64,000 bases of DNA from Neonectria sp. B-13 (taxonomy: Eukaryota; Ascomycota; Sordariomycetes; Hypocreales; Nectriaceae). The stretch lies in the NCBI GenBank assembly GCA_002682825.1, contig NOKP01000017.1:558001-622000 (forward strand). The letters run 5' to 3'. The position numbers and the translations under genes were made by a program. Every line of letters begins with the position of its first letter. Within the stretch, counting starts at the first letter, position 1. A model generated the notes under the pieces. The model was given only the letters and a program-made list of their open reading frames with translations, was not told the origin of the DNA and did no database searches. This document shows positions 9,678-20,117 of this stretch, in pieces.

Positions 9678-10349
9678 TCAGCTGTGTGGTTGCATCGCCA
9701 AATGTATACGAAGCTGTCCCAAATAATACAGACCCCAAACACTGTATTCTATCCATATCTGGTGTCGAGACGTGGCAGGGACCAGAAACTTTCCAGTCGC
9801 AAGGATGGTATCAGACATTGTAAAGAGTATGGCCCCAAGAATAGTGAGGTGGTTGGCCATGGTTAGCGCCGCAAAGACCATGGCCAAGATTGCCGAGGAA
9901 TAAACAGTGACCGGAATTTGCAAATCTCGAGGAACTCGTGGTAGGAGAACGACGACCAAAACACAAGCTAGCGACGCCATAGAAGAAGCAGTTGGTATCC
10001 TCCATGACTCGGACCAAAACAACTCGAGCCCACGTCCATTTTGGACAAACAAAATAATGTAGAAAATGTGAGCCACTAAAAAACTTCTAAGACCACACAA
10101 GAATGATTCATCGCTACTCCAGGCGAGGAACGCGTCACCCAGAGCACCAAATGCTTGGGCAGCTACCAACAGAATCGGGCCATGGGAAATGGCGTTTGAA
10201 ACGGACAGGATCCCTATGGACAAAATTTTCGTCACCATTCGCATCTGGCTCGGTTGCGAGTGCACGGTCCAACCGTAGATGAGCGCTGTGCTCAGTGAGA
10301 GGATAAGCAGGGCGTTCTGCAGCTCGACGGCTTCGTACTGAAATTCCAT
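9678..10349 (-). CDS. YhhN/TMEM86-like membrane protein (lysoplasmalogenase family)
   Basis: A single-exon 223-aa frame runs from ATG at 10349 to TGA. It has seven or eight hydrophobic segments spaced as in the YhhN family. The family's acidic signatures are visible: FGALGDAFLAW in the middle and ILFTMSDTILATGKF near the C-terminus, separated by an AHIFYIILF segment. Mammalian members (TMEM86A/B) hydrolyse the vinyl-ether bond of lysoplasmalogens; fungal members are mostly uncharacterised and are expected in the ER or other endomembranes. A TATA-like element sits about 85 bases upstream. The gene is intact and lies between the fragment mosaic and the MFS pseudogene. Confidence 0.8.
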   Translation of the reverse strand: MEFQYEAVELQNALLILSLSTALIYGWTVHSQPSQMRMVTKILSIGILSVSNAISHGPILLVAAQAFGALGDAFLAWSSDESFLCGLRSFLVAHIFYIILFVQNGRGLELFWSESWRIPTASSMASLACVLVVVLLPRVPRDLQIPVTVYSSAILAMVFAALTMANHLTILGAILFTMSDTILATGKFLVPATSRHQIWIEYSVWGLYYLGQLRIHLAMQPHS

Positions 10350-11999
10350 GACTTCGGCTAGGGTCGATGATTTAAATAATAGTGTTCAGCTCTGAGCGTG
10401 ATGAGATGAAAGATGAATAGAACATCGGAGCAATTTTATACCGTGCATGTGATGGTGTTCCCCGCAGTGGAGGTTTAAGTAAACCGAGGCCTGCATTAAA
10501 ACACGTGAAGATCTGCCAAACACTTTGAACTATAAACCACTCACCTCTTATTTACTATATCTAAGAAAAAAAGAAAAAGAAAGTACCTAATAAAGCGTCT
10601 ATGGAGTAATCATCGGCCTTACCAAACTAGATTTAACCATATTTTTACGGCCTGCTACGTTATTCCTTCAAACTGGAATTGTGCTCGCATTTTTGGGCCA
10701 ATACTGGATGCTATTTTCTTTTAGCACTCCTACTATGCGTATCGTACGTATCTCGCTTTAGGAGCTTCAGAGCTTGTAAATAGAGCCATAAGCCTCTGGG
10801 TTCTCCATACTACCATTTCTCACTATCTGTTATTCTTGAGATATTCTTGTCTTGAGAGCTATGGATAGATTTGCCTTGGAATTTTCCAAAGGTTCAAAAA
10901 ACCTATCGTAATAATAGCTCTCGTTAGTGTGCTCGCAAGGACGACTGTGAATGCGCTACCGCTATTGTTGTCAGGCCAAGAGGGTACGAATATCCCGCAG
11001 AATAACGACTCTGTCAGAAAAGCTAGACCACTACGGCAAAAGGGAATGGACACTCCGCTAATGCGTAGTGTAATAATAGCTTATGCTCCATTTGACAGAG
11101 TCAATATGACTGACACCCGCAGTCACATAGTCTTCCTACAGAATCTTCATAGTGTCCTAAGCCTCAAGTACGGTTTCGACAAGTGAGGCTATGAGTATCT
11201 AGTCACAATTAGCTCCTGGGGAGGATGGGAGCAGAAACACCCTATTCGCGCAGAATGCACTTGGGTCACTCGGCGCATTTCGAGCTGATGGCTGAGACGC
11301 CGATCTTGGAACCAGTGGCAAAACGCTGGGCGAAAGTAGAATGGCGAGCTTGGAGGGACGTGCCAGATGCATGAATTGGAGTCGGGACACGTCTAAGTCG
11401 TCCCACTATCAGCGCCATGGCTAAGCCATGGCTAGCCGAAGTTCCGGAGAGTTGATCTGGCTGGCCTAACGGACCCGATCTCGACCAACAGTTACCGGTG
11501 CGTGGCGCTGATAGCCCCAAACCTCACACTTCAATAACCAATCCAAGCTGGATATATCACACCACGCCGTCGTCCACATCTTTTCAGCTCTGAAAACTAG
11601 TAAGTGGAGACTTAAGTCTATTCTGCCTTTTGGGCTGCGGCCAAAATTATACAGCGGATGGTCACACTACTTAACTCGCCAATTCCAGGAGCTATCCATA
11701 AGAGCTTACACAGCCAAGTATTCTCAATATGTGTAAATGAATTCCCCATTTCCAAAGGCTCAGACAAACACCACATCTCTCAAATCCATCGCAGCAATGG
11801 GCGCCCCAACAACTCACCAGGAAAGCGTTTCTCACATTACTGGTTCAACCGTCCCTGGAGTATCAAGAGTGGTTGCTTTATTGTCAACTATTCCAGCCTT
11901 GTGGATGGTGATAGGCCTGCTCGTGCGCTGTTGTGTTTCATCCCAGGCTAAGAACAAAACTACGGAGCACCCAAAGTCTAGCCAAGTACAGTGGAAACC
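10350..11999. other. Intergenic, no supported gene
   Basis: The first 150 bases are the promoter of the YhhN-like gene. Elsewhere there are short frames, including 85 codons at 10929-11186 (+), none with a recognisable domain or splice partner. The missing 3' half of the MFS pseudogene would be expected around 11.0-12.0 kb but is not found on either strand. Confidence 0.5.
10434..10440 (-). promoter_or_regulatory. TATA-like box of the YhhN-like gene
   Basis: TATAAAA on the minus strand, 85-91 bases before the ATG at 10349. Confidence 0.4.
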
Positions 12000-13193
12000 G
12001 ACATCCCTACGACTCTCAGCTGGCTTGAGAAATTCACCAGACTGGGCGGGGAAGTTAATGATGATAAACCGGCCCAGTGCGCAGACGGCGATAGTGATCG
12101 CGCCCTCGATAATAAAGATCCCTGTTGTCACATGTATCAGTTCAAATCACAGTAAACCGTCGAACAAGTTTGAAACCGGTACGCCAAGCAGGTAAAGATA
12201 GCCAAGACTGGTCGTGCATCTCATACTTACAACGCCAGCCATTCAAGGCCTCTTGGCCTTTCAGGAGCGACAAGGCATAGGCAAAAATAGCCGAGAAGGC
12301 ACCCGCAAAGACGGAGACAATCCAGAATGCAGAAAGTCTCTTGCCGACTTCATATCGAGTGTACCAGCATGTAATGAGATATGTGCAGCCTAAGGGATTA
12401 GTTAACGTCAGCACAGATCCGACGTGTTACAGCTGAAATAAAAAGGAGGAGGATTATTACCTGGAAGGAATCCTGCCTCTAGAGCACCCAGAATTGCTCG
12501 ACAGGCCGCCAATGAACCCCAGTGGTGTGTGAATCCCATTCCAATCAGCGTTGCACCAAACCCCATGCCAAGGAAAGACAACCAGTTCGCAGGACCAGCT
12601 CTCGGCAGGATAAGATTCGAACCGGAAAATAATTAGCTCTACCCAAGACGAAGACCCTCGCAGTGATCGTAAAGGCCGAGTACGCACGCTGGGTATTTCG
12701 CAAAGACTGCACAAGGCTTCTAATTAGTACGCAGTCTAAATCGATCCCTCTTCGTCCACAAAATCAACTTGGGGTTGGAGGGGTTATTTCTCACATGTAA
12801 ACCACGAAGAAGGTCATGACAACAATGGTATACCGGTTGCCACCGACGATATCGAGATCAATGTCCATTCCGGCCACCATGGCATATCCAAGGTTGGAAC
12901 GATCAATAATGGAGATCGAGTACATGATACCCAAGATAGGGAGAAGCCTCATGTCGATTCGACGACTAGATGCAGAGGATGAGTCAAGGTTCGCACATTA
13001 CGATGCACCCCACAGCACCGTTGTGGCACCACTTTGGGAGAATCGGTGCTTACAGGATTTTCTTCTGCTCGGCCGGTGTAAGAAGATTGATAGCATTGTC
13101 ATTTTCAGGTCGGACTCGCTCGAGATGCTCAGATTCCTCTGGGTGGCTGTTTTCCTCGTCGACCTTCGACGCAACGGCAGATGAGGGAGTCAT
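12000..13193 (-). pseudogene. Truncated MFS transporter (Dal5/allantoate permease-like anion:cation symporter family)
   Basis: Exons on the minus strand are 13193-13054, 12965-12795, 12706-12688 (19 nt), 12617-12461, 12389-12231 and 12121 to about 12005. Together they read as the first half of a Dal5-type carrier: MRLLPILGIMYSISIIDRSNLGYAMVAGMD, ILCEIPS, NLILPRAGPANWLSFLGMG, ILGALEAGFLPG, CTYLITCWYTRYEVGKRLSAF, NGWRWIFIIEGAITI, and the end of the first six-helix bundle at FLKPAES. Two lesions are seen. The intron between EIPS and NLIL (12687-12618) has a good donor (gtgcgt) and branch site (gctaat), but its last two bases are CG instead of AG. Homology also stops at about 12005, so the whole second bundle is missing. 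Other introns are normal. The family moves organic anions such as allantoate, nicotinate or other weak acids with protons. Confidence 0.8.
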
Positions 13194-13783
13194 TGCCGAT
13201 GTTTTTGTGTTGAATTACCTAGTCAAACTCACAGATAATTCTTGATGCTAGAATATCGTATGGTAGAGCCTTGTTACTGATGAGAAGAGTCTGTCTAGTG
13301 GAAGACTGTCCTTTTTGTACCTAGACAGAGACTACCCAGGTTCTGATCCCGAACGATTATTGTAAGCCAGACTAGTGAGACTCCAAGGTTGGTCATCGGT
13401 TCCTGGTCGTCACCCCGGGTCCGAATGACCCCGATGGATCAAGTTCCCCGGAAATCTTTACCCCAGACCCCAGATTGAACTGCCCTCGGCCATACATAAC
13501 GCAATCTCTAAATTAGCTTTCTCTTTTCAGGCCTAGGTAGGCCCTATTCCGGGTTGTCGCACGGAGTGTGGTCGCCTTTGTCAACCTTCCGGCAACTCGG
13601 AGCTCGGGGTGCCACTTGCCCCCCCGCAACCGTGACTCCAATGATCAATGGCCGATGACGGATCATCGATTAGAAACGGTACTAAATTTGTATTTGTAAA
13701 CGCCAGACCTAGGCCTCTGGCTTTCAGGGAGACGGAAGTAGAACAGTCTCCATCTAGTTTTGATATCCAAAGAAATATTCAAG
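13194..13783. other. Divergent intergenic region
   Basis: Lies between the start of the MFS pseudogene (minus) and the dienelactone hydrolase (plus). It probably once held both promoters. No coding frame is supported; frames at 13648-13833 are shadows of the leader. Confidence 0.5.
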
Positions 13784-14837
13784 ATGAGCGCAAGCCCCGG
13801 TTGCTGCGCCATCGGGCACCCTGCAGACGGTAATGCCATTCAATCTTGGGAACATCCCTTTGGAATTACTGCGTTATGGCTAATACCTTACCCTATTCTA
13901 GCCTCGTCTGAATTGCGTGGGGAATTGAGACTGCTGGGGGAGATTGAGGTTTACGAAACCCACCCTCTCAGCGGGATCATTAAGGGGACCCTCATCTTAC
14001 TCCCTGACGGGTTCGGGCTCGCAAGTCACAACATGATCCTTGCTGACATGTTTGCTGAGCGTGGTTGGGTCACTCTGGTACCAGACTATTTTGAAGGTAT
14101 GAGCCCATATTGATGGTGAATCTCCTCGATGTGTACAGCTGTGGCACCGACCTATAGGCATAAGCTGATTCCACTGGAACGAAAGGAGAGCCGGTACCCA
14201 TCTCCCTGCTTACACGGGACCGAAGCAATCCTCTCGAAGCCTCTTTCGATATGGGTTCATGGCTCGAGAGACATTCCCATGAGACCTTGGAACGACATTC
14301 TAAGTATCTCTATAATCATATACGCGGTTCTGTTGCGGTCAGTGACTTTAACTCTATGACAAAGTCGCATATCGCTGTTGTGGGTTACTGCATCGGTGGC
14401 AAGCAGGCACTACGAGCATCATCATGGCCCGGTATACAAGTCACAGTGGCCTTGCATCCTGTAAGTTTTCTCTCGTTAACAGATAACCCAGTTCTACTGT
14501 CGCTGTAATCAATCCATCTCATATGATAGCACCTTGATTCCAATGCTAATTGTACATATCCTAGAGCTTTGTTGAGGAAGCGGATATTTCTGGCAATACC
14601 AGCTGCCAGACCTATGTTGGACTTGCTGAAAAAGACCATATGGTATCTAAGAGCTTGGGGGAGGATCTTGATCGCTGGGCATCTGCAAAGTGTCACACCT
14701 TAATACGCAGGGTATTTCCTGGTGTTAATCATGGATTTGCAGCAAGGCCAAATTCTACAGATAAGACGGATATGGCCCAATTTAAGGCAGCCTTTAAATT
14801 TGTGTATACTGCATTAGAAAATAATATCTCACCCTAA
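13784..14837 (+). CDS. Dienelactone hydrolase family protein
   Basis: Four exons (13784-13829, 13902-14096, 14165-14460, 14565-14837) join to 269 aa. The alpha/beta-hydrolase triad of the family is visible: nucleophile Cys156 in VVGYCIGGKQA, Asp203 in AEKDH, and His235 in GVNHGFAAR. The N-terminus (MSASPGCCAIGHP) is typical of fungal paralogues. Family members hydrolyse enol-lactones such as dienelactone in catechol and hydroxyquinol catabolism; fungal ones are cytosolic, and some act in detoxification of lactones. The length matches the family and there is no lesion, in contrast to the surrounding pseudogenes. The third exon needs the acceptor cataag at 14164 rather than an earlier AG, because only that keeps SLLTRDRSNPLEASFDMGSW in frame. 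The substrate is not deducible. Confidence 0.9.
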
Positions 14838-15189
14838 TAAGGTTATTCTCAGAGATAAAGAGATTAGGTAATATAAGTAAATATACCTGTAGGAGAATAG
14901 GCCGTATGGATGTTAATGGATTGATAAGCATCTCTGGCCTTCTCTACTCTCAATTCTACCCCAGTGTCAAGGAAGTCTTTGCAGTCGGGAATATGTATCC
15001 ATTCTAAAACACAGCCATAAAGACGCTTGCCCTTAATAAGAAGCTAAGAAGATATGAGAACTCATTAGAGGTAGTCTTAGCTATTAGCTAGCTGCATTAA
15101 TAAGGCATACTTATATACACAGCTTTAATGCTATTATGCCTTACTAAGACTTATATAGAAATCTTTTAGTATTAAGGAAGAGCATTGTA
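14838..15189. other. AT-rich decayed repeat
   Basis: TA-rich and stop-dense on both strands, like other RIP-affected islands in the window. A minus-strand stretch (about 14890-15000) reads IHIPDCKDFLDTGVELRVEKARDAY without stops, perhaps a retrotransposon polyprotein remnant. This is too short to classify. Confidence 0.4.
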
Positions 15190-16609
15190 TTTCTAAGGAG
15201 CTATTCTATACTCGGAGAACCCGCTCGACATGCCGGACACAAAGCTCCACCTCGCACTGACGCGCTGAGTGATATCCGAGCAAACGTTACGAGACCCTTA
15301 CACGCCCATGATGTATCGATTATCTCGCCTGGCAAGCGCACCAGCTACCCCTTGAAAGTATGGCTCCAAGTTGGAGTTGATCTCGGCCTGGGTCGCGTCG
15401 AAATCGACCGCAAAGTAAACGACCGTGGAGGTCGGGAAACCATGATTGACAGCTGCGTTGTGAGCCGCGAACCCATCTCGACGTCCGGTGACGTAGTTGA
15501 ATTCTGAAGGTGCGCCGCCGTAGTACTGGAAGATGGGGAAGACGCGCAGTCCGGCGCCGAAGATTGTGGTGAGTTCACCGGGTTGGATCACCTTGTTGAA
15601 GGTACTTCCAGGCTTGTTGGCGAGGTATCTCCCGACGAACTAATACCCAGCGGCTCGCATCACCCCAGATGTGCTTGCAGTCAGGCCGATACTGCAGTCG
15701 AAAGCCGTCGCCGGTCGATCAGGGTTTCCCGTCGAGATGAGCAGCTGACACCATATCGAGAAGTCGCCCACGCCGGTCTACGGCAGCTCGGAGAACTTTT
15801 GAAACGAGATCAAAGCTTTCGTGGTGTCGCTTCTGAACGTCTCCGAGAACCCGGTAAAGTCCTCATCCGCGCCTCCGCCTGATGAAGTCAGCTTAACTTT
15901 CTGGCAGACCATTGCGCCAGTAAGGATTTACAAAAGAGGTCCCCGCTGACCAACATCAATCAGATTCTGTTGGAGAAACTTCTGAGTCGCTGGCCCGAAC
16001 GAGCCGGTCGCTGCGGCCGGGCTGAGCTTCATCTCGGCGATGTACAGAGCGCGTTGCGCGCTGCGTGAGAAGATCCCATCGGCTGGCACGATGTAGTAGT
16101 TGAGAAAGCCGAGGTATCGACCATTAAGCCATCTCTGTACAGATCGAACAGCCTCGGTTCCAGTCAGAAGAAGCGTGTCTGCGTCCATGCTGAACAAACC
16201 TTTCAGCATTTTCGGAGTGAGGCTCTTGATTGTTTGACCAGAGTTGATGCCAGCATCAAAGCATATCTGCGTTGCCGCCTCGGTCGTCTCATCCCCAATC
16301 CCCATCTATACCACCTGTGCTGTACCCTTTGCAGTAGAACGCACACTGGAAAATCTGGACCATGTCTCCGCCATTCATGTCTCCGATTCCTCCAGCACTT
16401 TCGAGGTACGCCATAGTCGTGTCCCCAAAATTGTCAGAGAGCTCCTCAATGCCGAGTTCCCACCGCAAGGCGCGAGTGAGAGCGCGAATGGTGTTCCAGC
16501 CGGTGATTCCATCTTCAAGGATTGGGGGGAATTGGCGTGCGTCGTTGATCTTCTTCTTGTAAGTCTTGTTGACCCATACTTGAGCTTCATACACACGAGA
16601 GTCGACCAT
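15190..16609 (-). pseudogene. Decayed bacterial-type DUF1906 (glycoside hydrolase-like) protein
   Basis: From ATG at 16609 the minus strand reads a peptidoglycan-binding-like N-terminal half (AQVWVNKTYKKK, DGITGWNTIRALTRAL, LSDNFGDTTMAYL) and a second half with GTEAVRSVQRWLNGRYLGFL and FGPATQKFL. It ends in a DUF1906 domain: FVGRYLANKPGSTFNKVIQPGEL, LRVFPIFQYYGG, GRRDGFAAHNAA, VVYFAVDFDAT, GSRNVCSDITQ and ARWSFVSGMSSGFS. DUF1906 is a GH25-like TIM-barrel domain common in actinobacterial and bacillus secreted proteins. Lesions: a one-base frameshift near 16295, TAA at 15928-15930, TAG at 15778-15780, TAG at 15640-15642, and TAA at 15298-15300 in place of a Tyr codon. Homology ends near 15190 at the AT-rich island. 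No introns are needed, which with the domain distribution suggests bacterial origin followed by decay. Confidence 0.8.
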
Positions 16610-16689
16610 GACTGGTGATGGCGAATGGCGCCCCTGTTACCTTGGGCGGTGATTCCAATAGATAGCGAACTGGCAATTCGGGTTGCTAG

Positions 16690-17546
16690 ATCGATCGTGC
16701 GCGTGAGGGCGTCGGGGCTTGGGTCCGCCGTGCCATCGGCAACGCCCAACTCCGAAACTTCTCTCCTTTCCTCATGTTCGACCACATGAGCGGTAGTGGT
16801 GGCGGTTTTCCCGACCATCCTCATCGAGGATAAGAAACAGTGTCCTACACTGAAAGGTTCTGTAGAGCATGAAGACTTTGCGAGCAATAAGGGCGTTTTG
16901 CGACCTAGCGATTTGCAATTCATAACGGCAGGAAGAGGCATCATGCACTCCGAACAACTGATACCCGATCCCGATGGCCCCCCCGGTGTCGGATTCCAGT
17001 TGTGGGTTGACCTTCTGAAGCATTTGAAGATGTGCGAGCCGAGATATCGAGATCTGCAAGCTGGGGAAATACCTATCGCTGAGCTCGATGGCAGTAGAGT
17101 TTATATTAAGGTTATCTAGGGACAATCTGGAAATGTTGATTCTGTGAAGAATTGCGTATGTACTCCAGTCTGGTACCTCGATATCGAAATCAAGCGGGGT
17201 GGCTAAATTACACAGACTTTGCCTATGGCTTGGAATGCGTTTCCCTATACGTTTTCGGCTCTGCTGTTTTCGGCTCTAAGGAAAAGAGCCAAACGAGAGC
17301 GGAACGATTTGACGTGGTTGTCTTTAAATGGGAGGGAGAAACAGTTGATGTCGAGGTTCCTGAGACCGCAGGCAGCAATGCCCGTCTCCCCTTGATAGCG
17401 GGGCAGATCTTGGATCAACCAGTCGTACAGCATGGACCATTTGTCATGAATAGCAGGAAAGAGGCGGAACAAGCATTTGAGGACTTTTATATGTGTAAGA
17501 ACGGGTTTGTAAGAGCGAAGGGCTGGAAAAGCAACAACCTACGCCG
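16690..17546 (+). pseudogene. Pirin family pseudogene
   Basis: Pirin homology runs on the plus strand through all three frames: REGVGAWVRRAIGNAQLRNFSPFLMFDHM and GFPDHPHRG, then GSVEHEDFASNKG, LRPSDLQFITAGRGIMHSE, GFQLWVDLLKHLKMCEPRYRDL, CTPVWYLDIEIK, and finally VPETAGSNARLPLIAGQILDQPVVQHGPFVMNS and GFVRAKGWK. Metal-binding His residues (HPHRG, GIMHSE) are kept. Lesions are TAA at 16831-16833, a frameshift near 16855, TAG at 17117-17119, TAA at 17204-17206 and another frameshift near 17245. At least two stops are single transitions from CAA/CAG. Pirins are cupin iron proteins; some members oxidise quercetin. The 5' end abuts the DUF1906 pseudogene head to head with under 100 bases between them. 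Not functional. Confidence 0.9.
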
Positions 17547-18161
17547 AAGCGAATCGTTCTGGAGTGCCTCTCAATTCAGTTGCATCACCAATTTTCAGCA
17601 GCACTATCATCATTAAGGCTGTATCTGTTATGGACAGTCTGCTTCCATGACTTGTTGCACATAATTACGACGCCAATATTAGACTCCAGGCATAGACTAA
17701 GTATCTCCAGGCTCGGAGCCTCCGGAAGATCGCAGATCTTACGCGGCTTTAGTTGCACCCCAGGTCTCGCTCAGCCAACTAGGGGGTTGTTAATCGCGGG
17801 GGCTTCCATTCAACCACAGAGACCGAAAGGATACTAAACGAGCGATAGGGGGGGTGCTTCCTAGAGATACTCAATCCCGGTGTCGACGACCCGATCCAGC
17901 AGCTCAACAACGACCTGAGAGAAACTGGGCTTGGAACCCCTATCTGGACATAGCATACAGCTTCATTACTGCAATTTCTACCAGGGGGAGGTTCCAAGAT
18001 ACCAATGGGAGGCCATGGAGTCTGCTCTGACACTGACACACATCAGACTGGATAGAGACGTCTGCAAAAATGGTCAGATTCATTACGTATACTGATCTCC
18101 ACCTAAAACAAGCTGGTGTAGTTCAACCCGTTCACCCCCGTCTGTCCTAAGCCCACTCCCC
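17547..18161. other. Intergenic, no supported gene
   Basis: No frame with recognisable content. It separates the pirin and NmrA pseudogenes, whose 3' ends face each other. Confidence 0.5.
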
Positions 18162-19171
18162 TTAGGGGAAGGCGCTTTTATTCTTCTCGACAAACTCCCT
18201 CCACGACGTCGACTTCAGCCCTACCCTGGCCAGCAGCTTCTCGCTCGCCTCTAGCGGCTGGCCCTTATAGTATCCCAGCTCCTCGATGAAGAGATGGTTC
18301 TCTAGTAACTCTTGCGCCATAGAGGGTGGCAAAAGCTCTTATACGTCCCGGCATCCACGGGAACGAAGGCTGCCTTGTGGCCCGTCACGGCCTCAAACTC
18401 GGGTAGAATACGCGTGGGCGTGTAGTACCCCGACGCGGCGAGGATCTGCTTGCCAAGGTAGGGGGCGGGGTTACGCAGGACGGCGGCGACGTATTTGCCT
18501 GTGTCGGATTCGGCGTCGATAAGCGGGAAGCGGGCCTCGGCAGACAGGGTATGCGAGGGAGTAGGTGTCGTCTGGACCCTTTCGGAGCATCTGCGAGACC
18601 GTGTAGTTAGACATGAAGTAGCCGGGTAGGATAAAGGTGCTGGGGATGGATTTGGCACGGATATAGGCTTCTACGTCGGCCTTTGGTCGAAGTGGACGAC
18701 GTGGGCAAGGCGGCCGGCGGTTTCATTAGTGACATGGAGGAGGGAGGAGTAGATGGGGTGCTGGACATTGGCGGCAGCGGCGGCGTCGGCGACGGTCTTG
18801 CCGTGGGCGAGTTCTTGACTGGCGCCCGGGCTGAAGAAGTCGGGCGAGGTGACTAGGAAGACTGTGTGGGAGCCCGCGATGGCGGCGGCGACCGACTCCG
18901 CAGAGGACAGGTCGGCCTGACGATATTAGTTTTGGGTCTGGGGGTAGGAGAGTGATTGAAGGGGGGTGGGGGGTGGTTGGGGGGTAGTTGAGTGTACCGT
19001 TTTAACTTCAACGCCTTTGCTGGTCAGATCCTTAGCGGCAGGCTTTGAGGCGTCCCGGGTGATGCCGCGGACGGTGAACTCCTTAAAGAGGACGGAGTCG
19101 GTGAGAACGACTCTGATGACGGAGCCGCCCTGGTTGCCAGTGGCGCCAAAAACAGTAAGAAGCTTGGACAT
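18162..19171 (-). pseudogene. NmrA-like NAD(P)-binding protein with three frameshifts
   Basis: Exon 1 (19171-18998) encodes MSKLLTVFGATGNQGGSVIR, the NmrA-type dinucleotide-binding start. After a normal 81-nt intron, exon 2 starts at 18916 with ADLSSAESVAAAIAGSHTVF. The frame then breaks three times. Near 18685 HFD-ADVEAYI needs one extra base to stay open. Near 18542 DTYSLAYPV shifts to SAEARFPLIDAESDTGKY. Near 18330 DAGTYKSF shifts to PPSMAQELLENHLF. Restoring one base at each site gives an uninterrupted frame to TAA at 18162. NmrA-like proteins are atypical SDRs that usually sense NAD(P) and regulate transcription factors rather than catalyse. Three independent one-base losses make this a pseudogene, unless they are sequencing errors. 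Confidence 0.8.
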
Positions 19172-20117
19172 GGTGGTAATTTAGAAACCGTAGGTAAGGA
19201 GATGGAGCTTGTTGAAGTTGGCTATTGTTGTCTATTGAAGTCGAATATTGTTGTTGAAGAGTGATGCAGATCGATAGGGAGTCGCAATGTTGTATCATGG
19301 GCGTTATTGGATCCTTATAACACCATGCCTGTAAGCCAATCAGACTCGGCATCGGTGTCTCTCGAAAGGCCGTACTTTCTCAGAGACAGAAACGGCTGAG
19401 AGCGAGCAGATGCCCGGTGCCCATCGGCCTTCGACGGCGGTGCCCCCACTTCGCTGTTCATCGGAGACCGAAGTGGAACCATGCTCACTCGGATATGTCA
19501 GCAGTGCGACCGTGCCGACCGAAGGTCAGCCCACTCAAACCTCAACGGCCGCCGTCCCAAAGAGTACACCAGATTGCCGTATCGCCCCTTCGTACGTAAC
19601 CTGGACTAGGAGATTCCAGGATGATAAAACCCCCGGGCCTCGCTGAACAAGCGCTAAGCAGCCGCAATAGCAATCAGGTTCCCGAAGAAGAAAAAAAGAG
19701 ATCTTCATACAATCCAGGGCCAAGTGACAGCTTATCCATAGCCGAGCACGAGGGGAGACCGAACAGTCATATGAGGCATCACGCCTCGACAGCGCCGATG
19801 ACACAGACCAAATTACCAGGAACCGTGATGTGTACAAAGTGACCGCCAAATGTAGCTAGAGGTTGATGAGGATGTTGTGAAATTTAGTTACGTGAATCAC
19901 TCAGATCAGTCGTCGGAGTGCGTCGACTGTCAGGCAAACAGTGCTTCTAGGCATAGTCAACTTTGGGCGGCCTCTCTCACAACGACCACGGTCTTCTGTC
20001 AAGCATGTCTGGTCAAGACCAGCTGTAGACTCGGGTAACCTTTTAGAATTGTCAAGAAAACGATTTGTCCTACTAGTCTCTCTCACCAGTTTGTCTATCA
20101 CTTCAGAGAGCTCAGCA
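19172..20117. other. Intergenic, no supported gene
   Basis: Open frames here are low-confidence and mutually overlapping. I see no domain, repeat or RNA gene. Confidence 0.5.

Noticed and set aside
10929..11186. 85-codon plus-strand frame
   Set aside because: No recognisable domain, no splice partners, and composition not clearly coding.
12606..12640. Minus-strand GGTTCGAATC resembles a tRNA B box
   Set aside because: No A box at the right distance and the flanking bases cannot form T, acceptor or anticodon stems. The sequence is explained as the end of an MFS intron.
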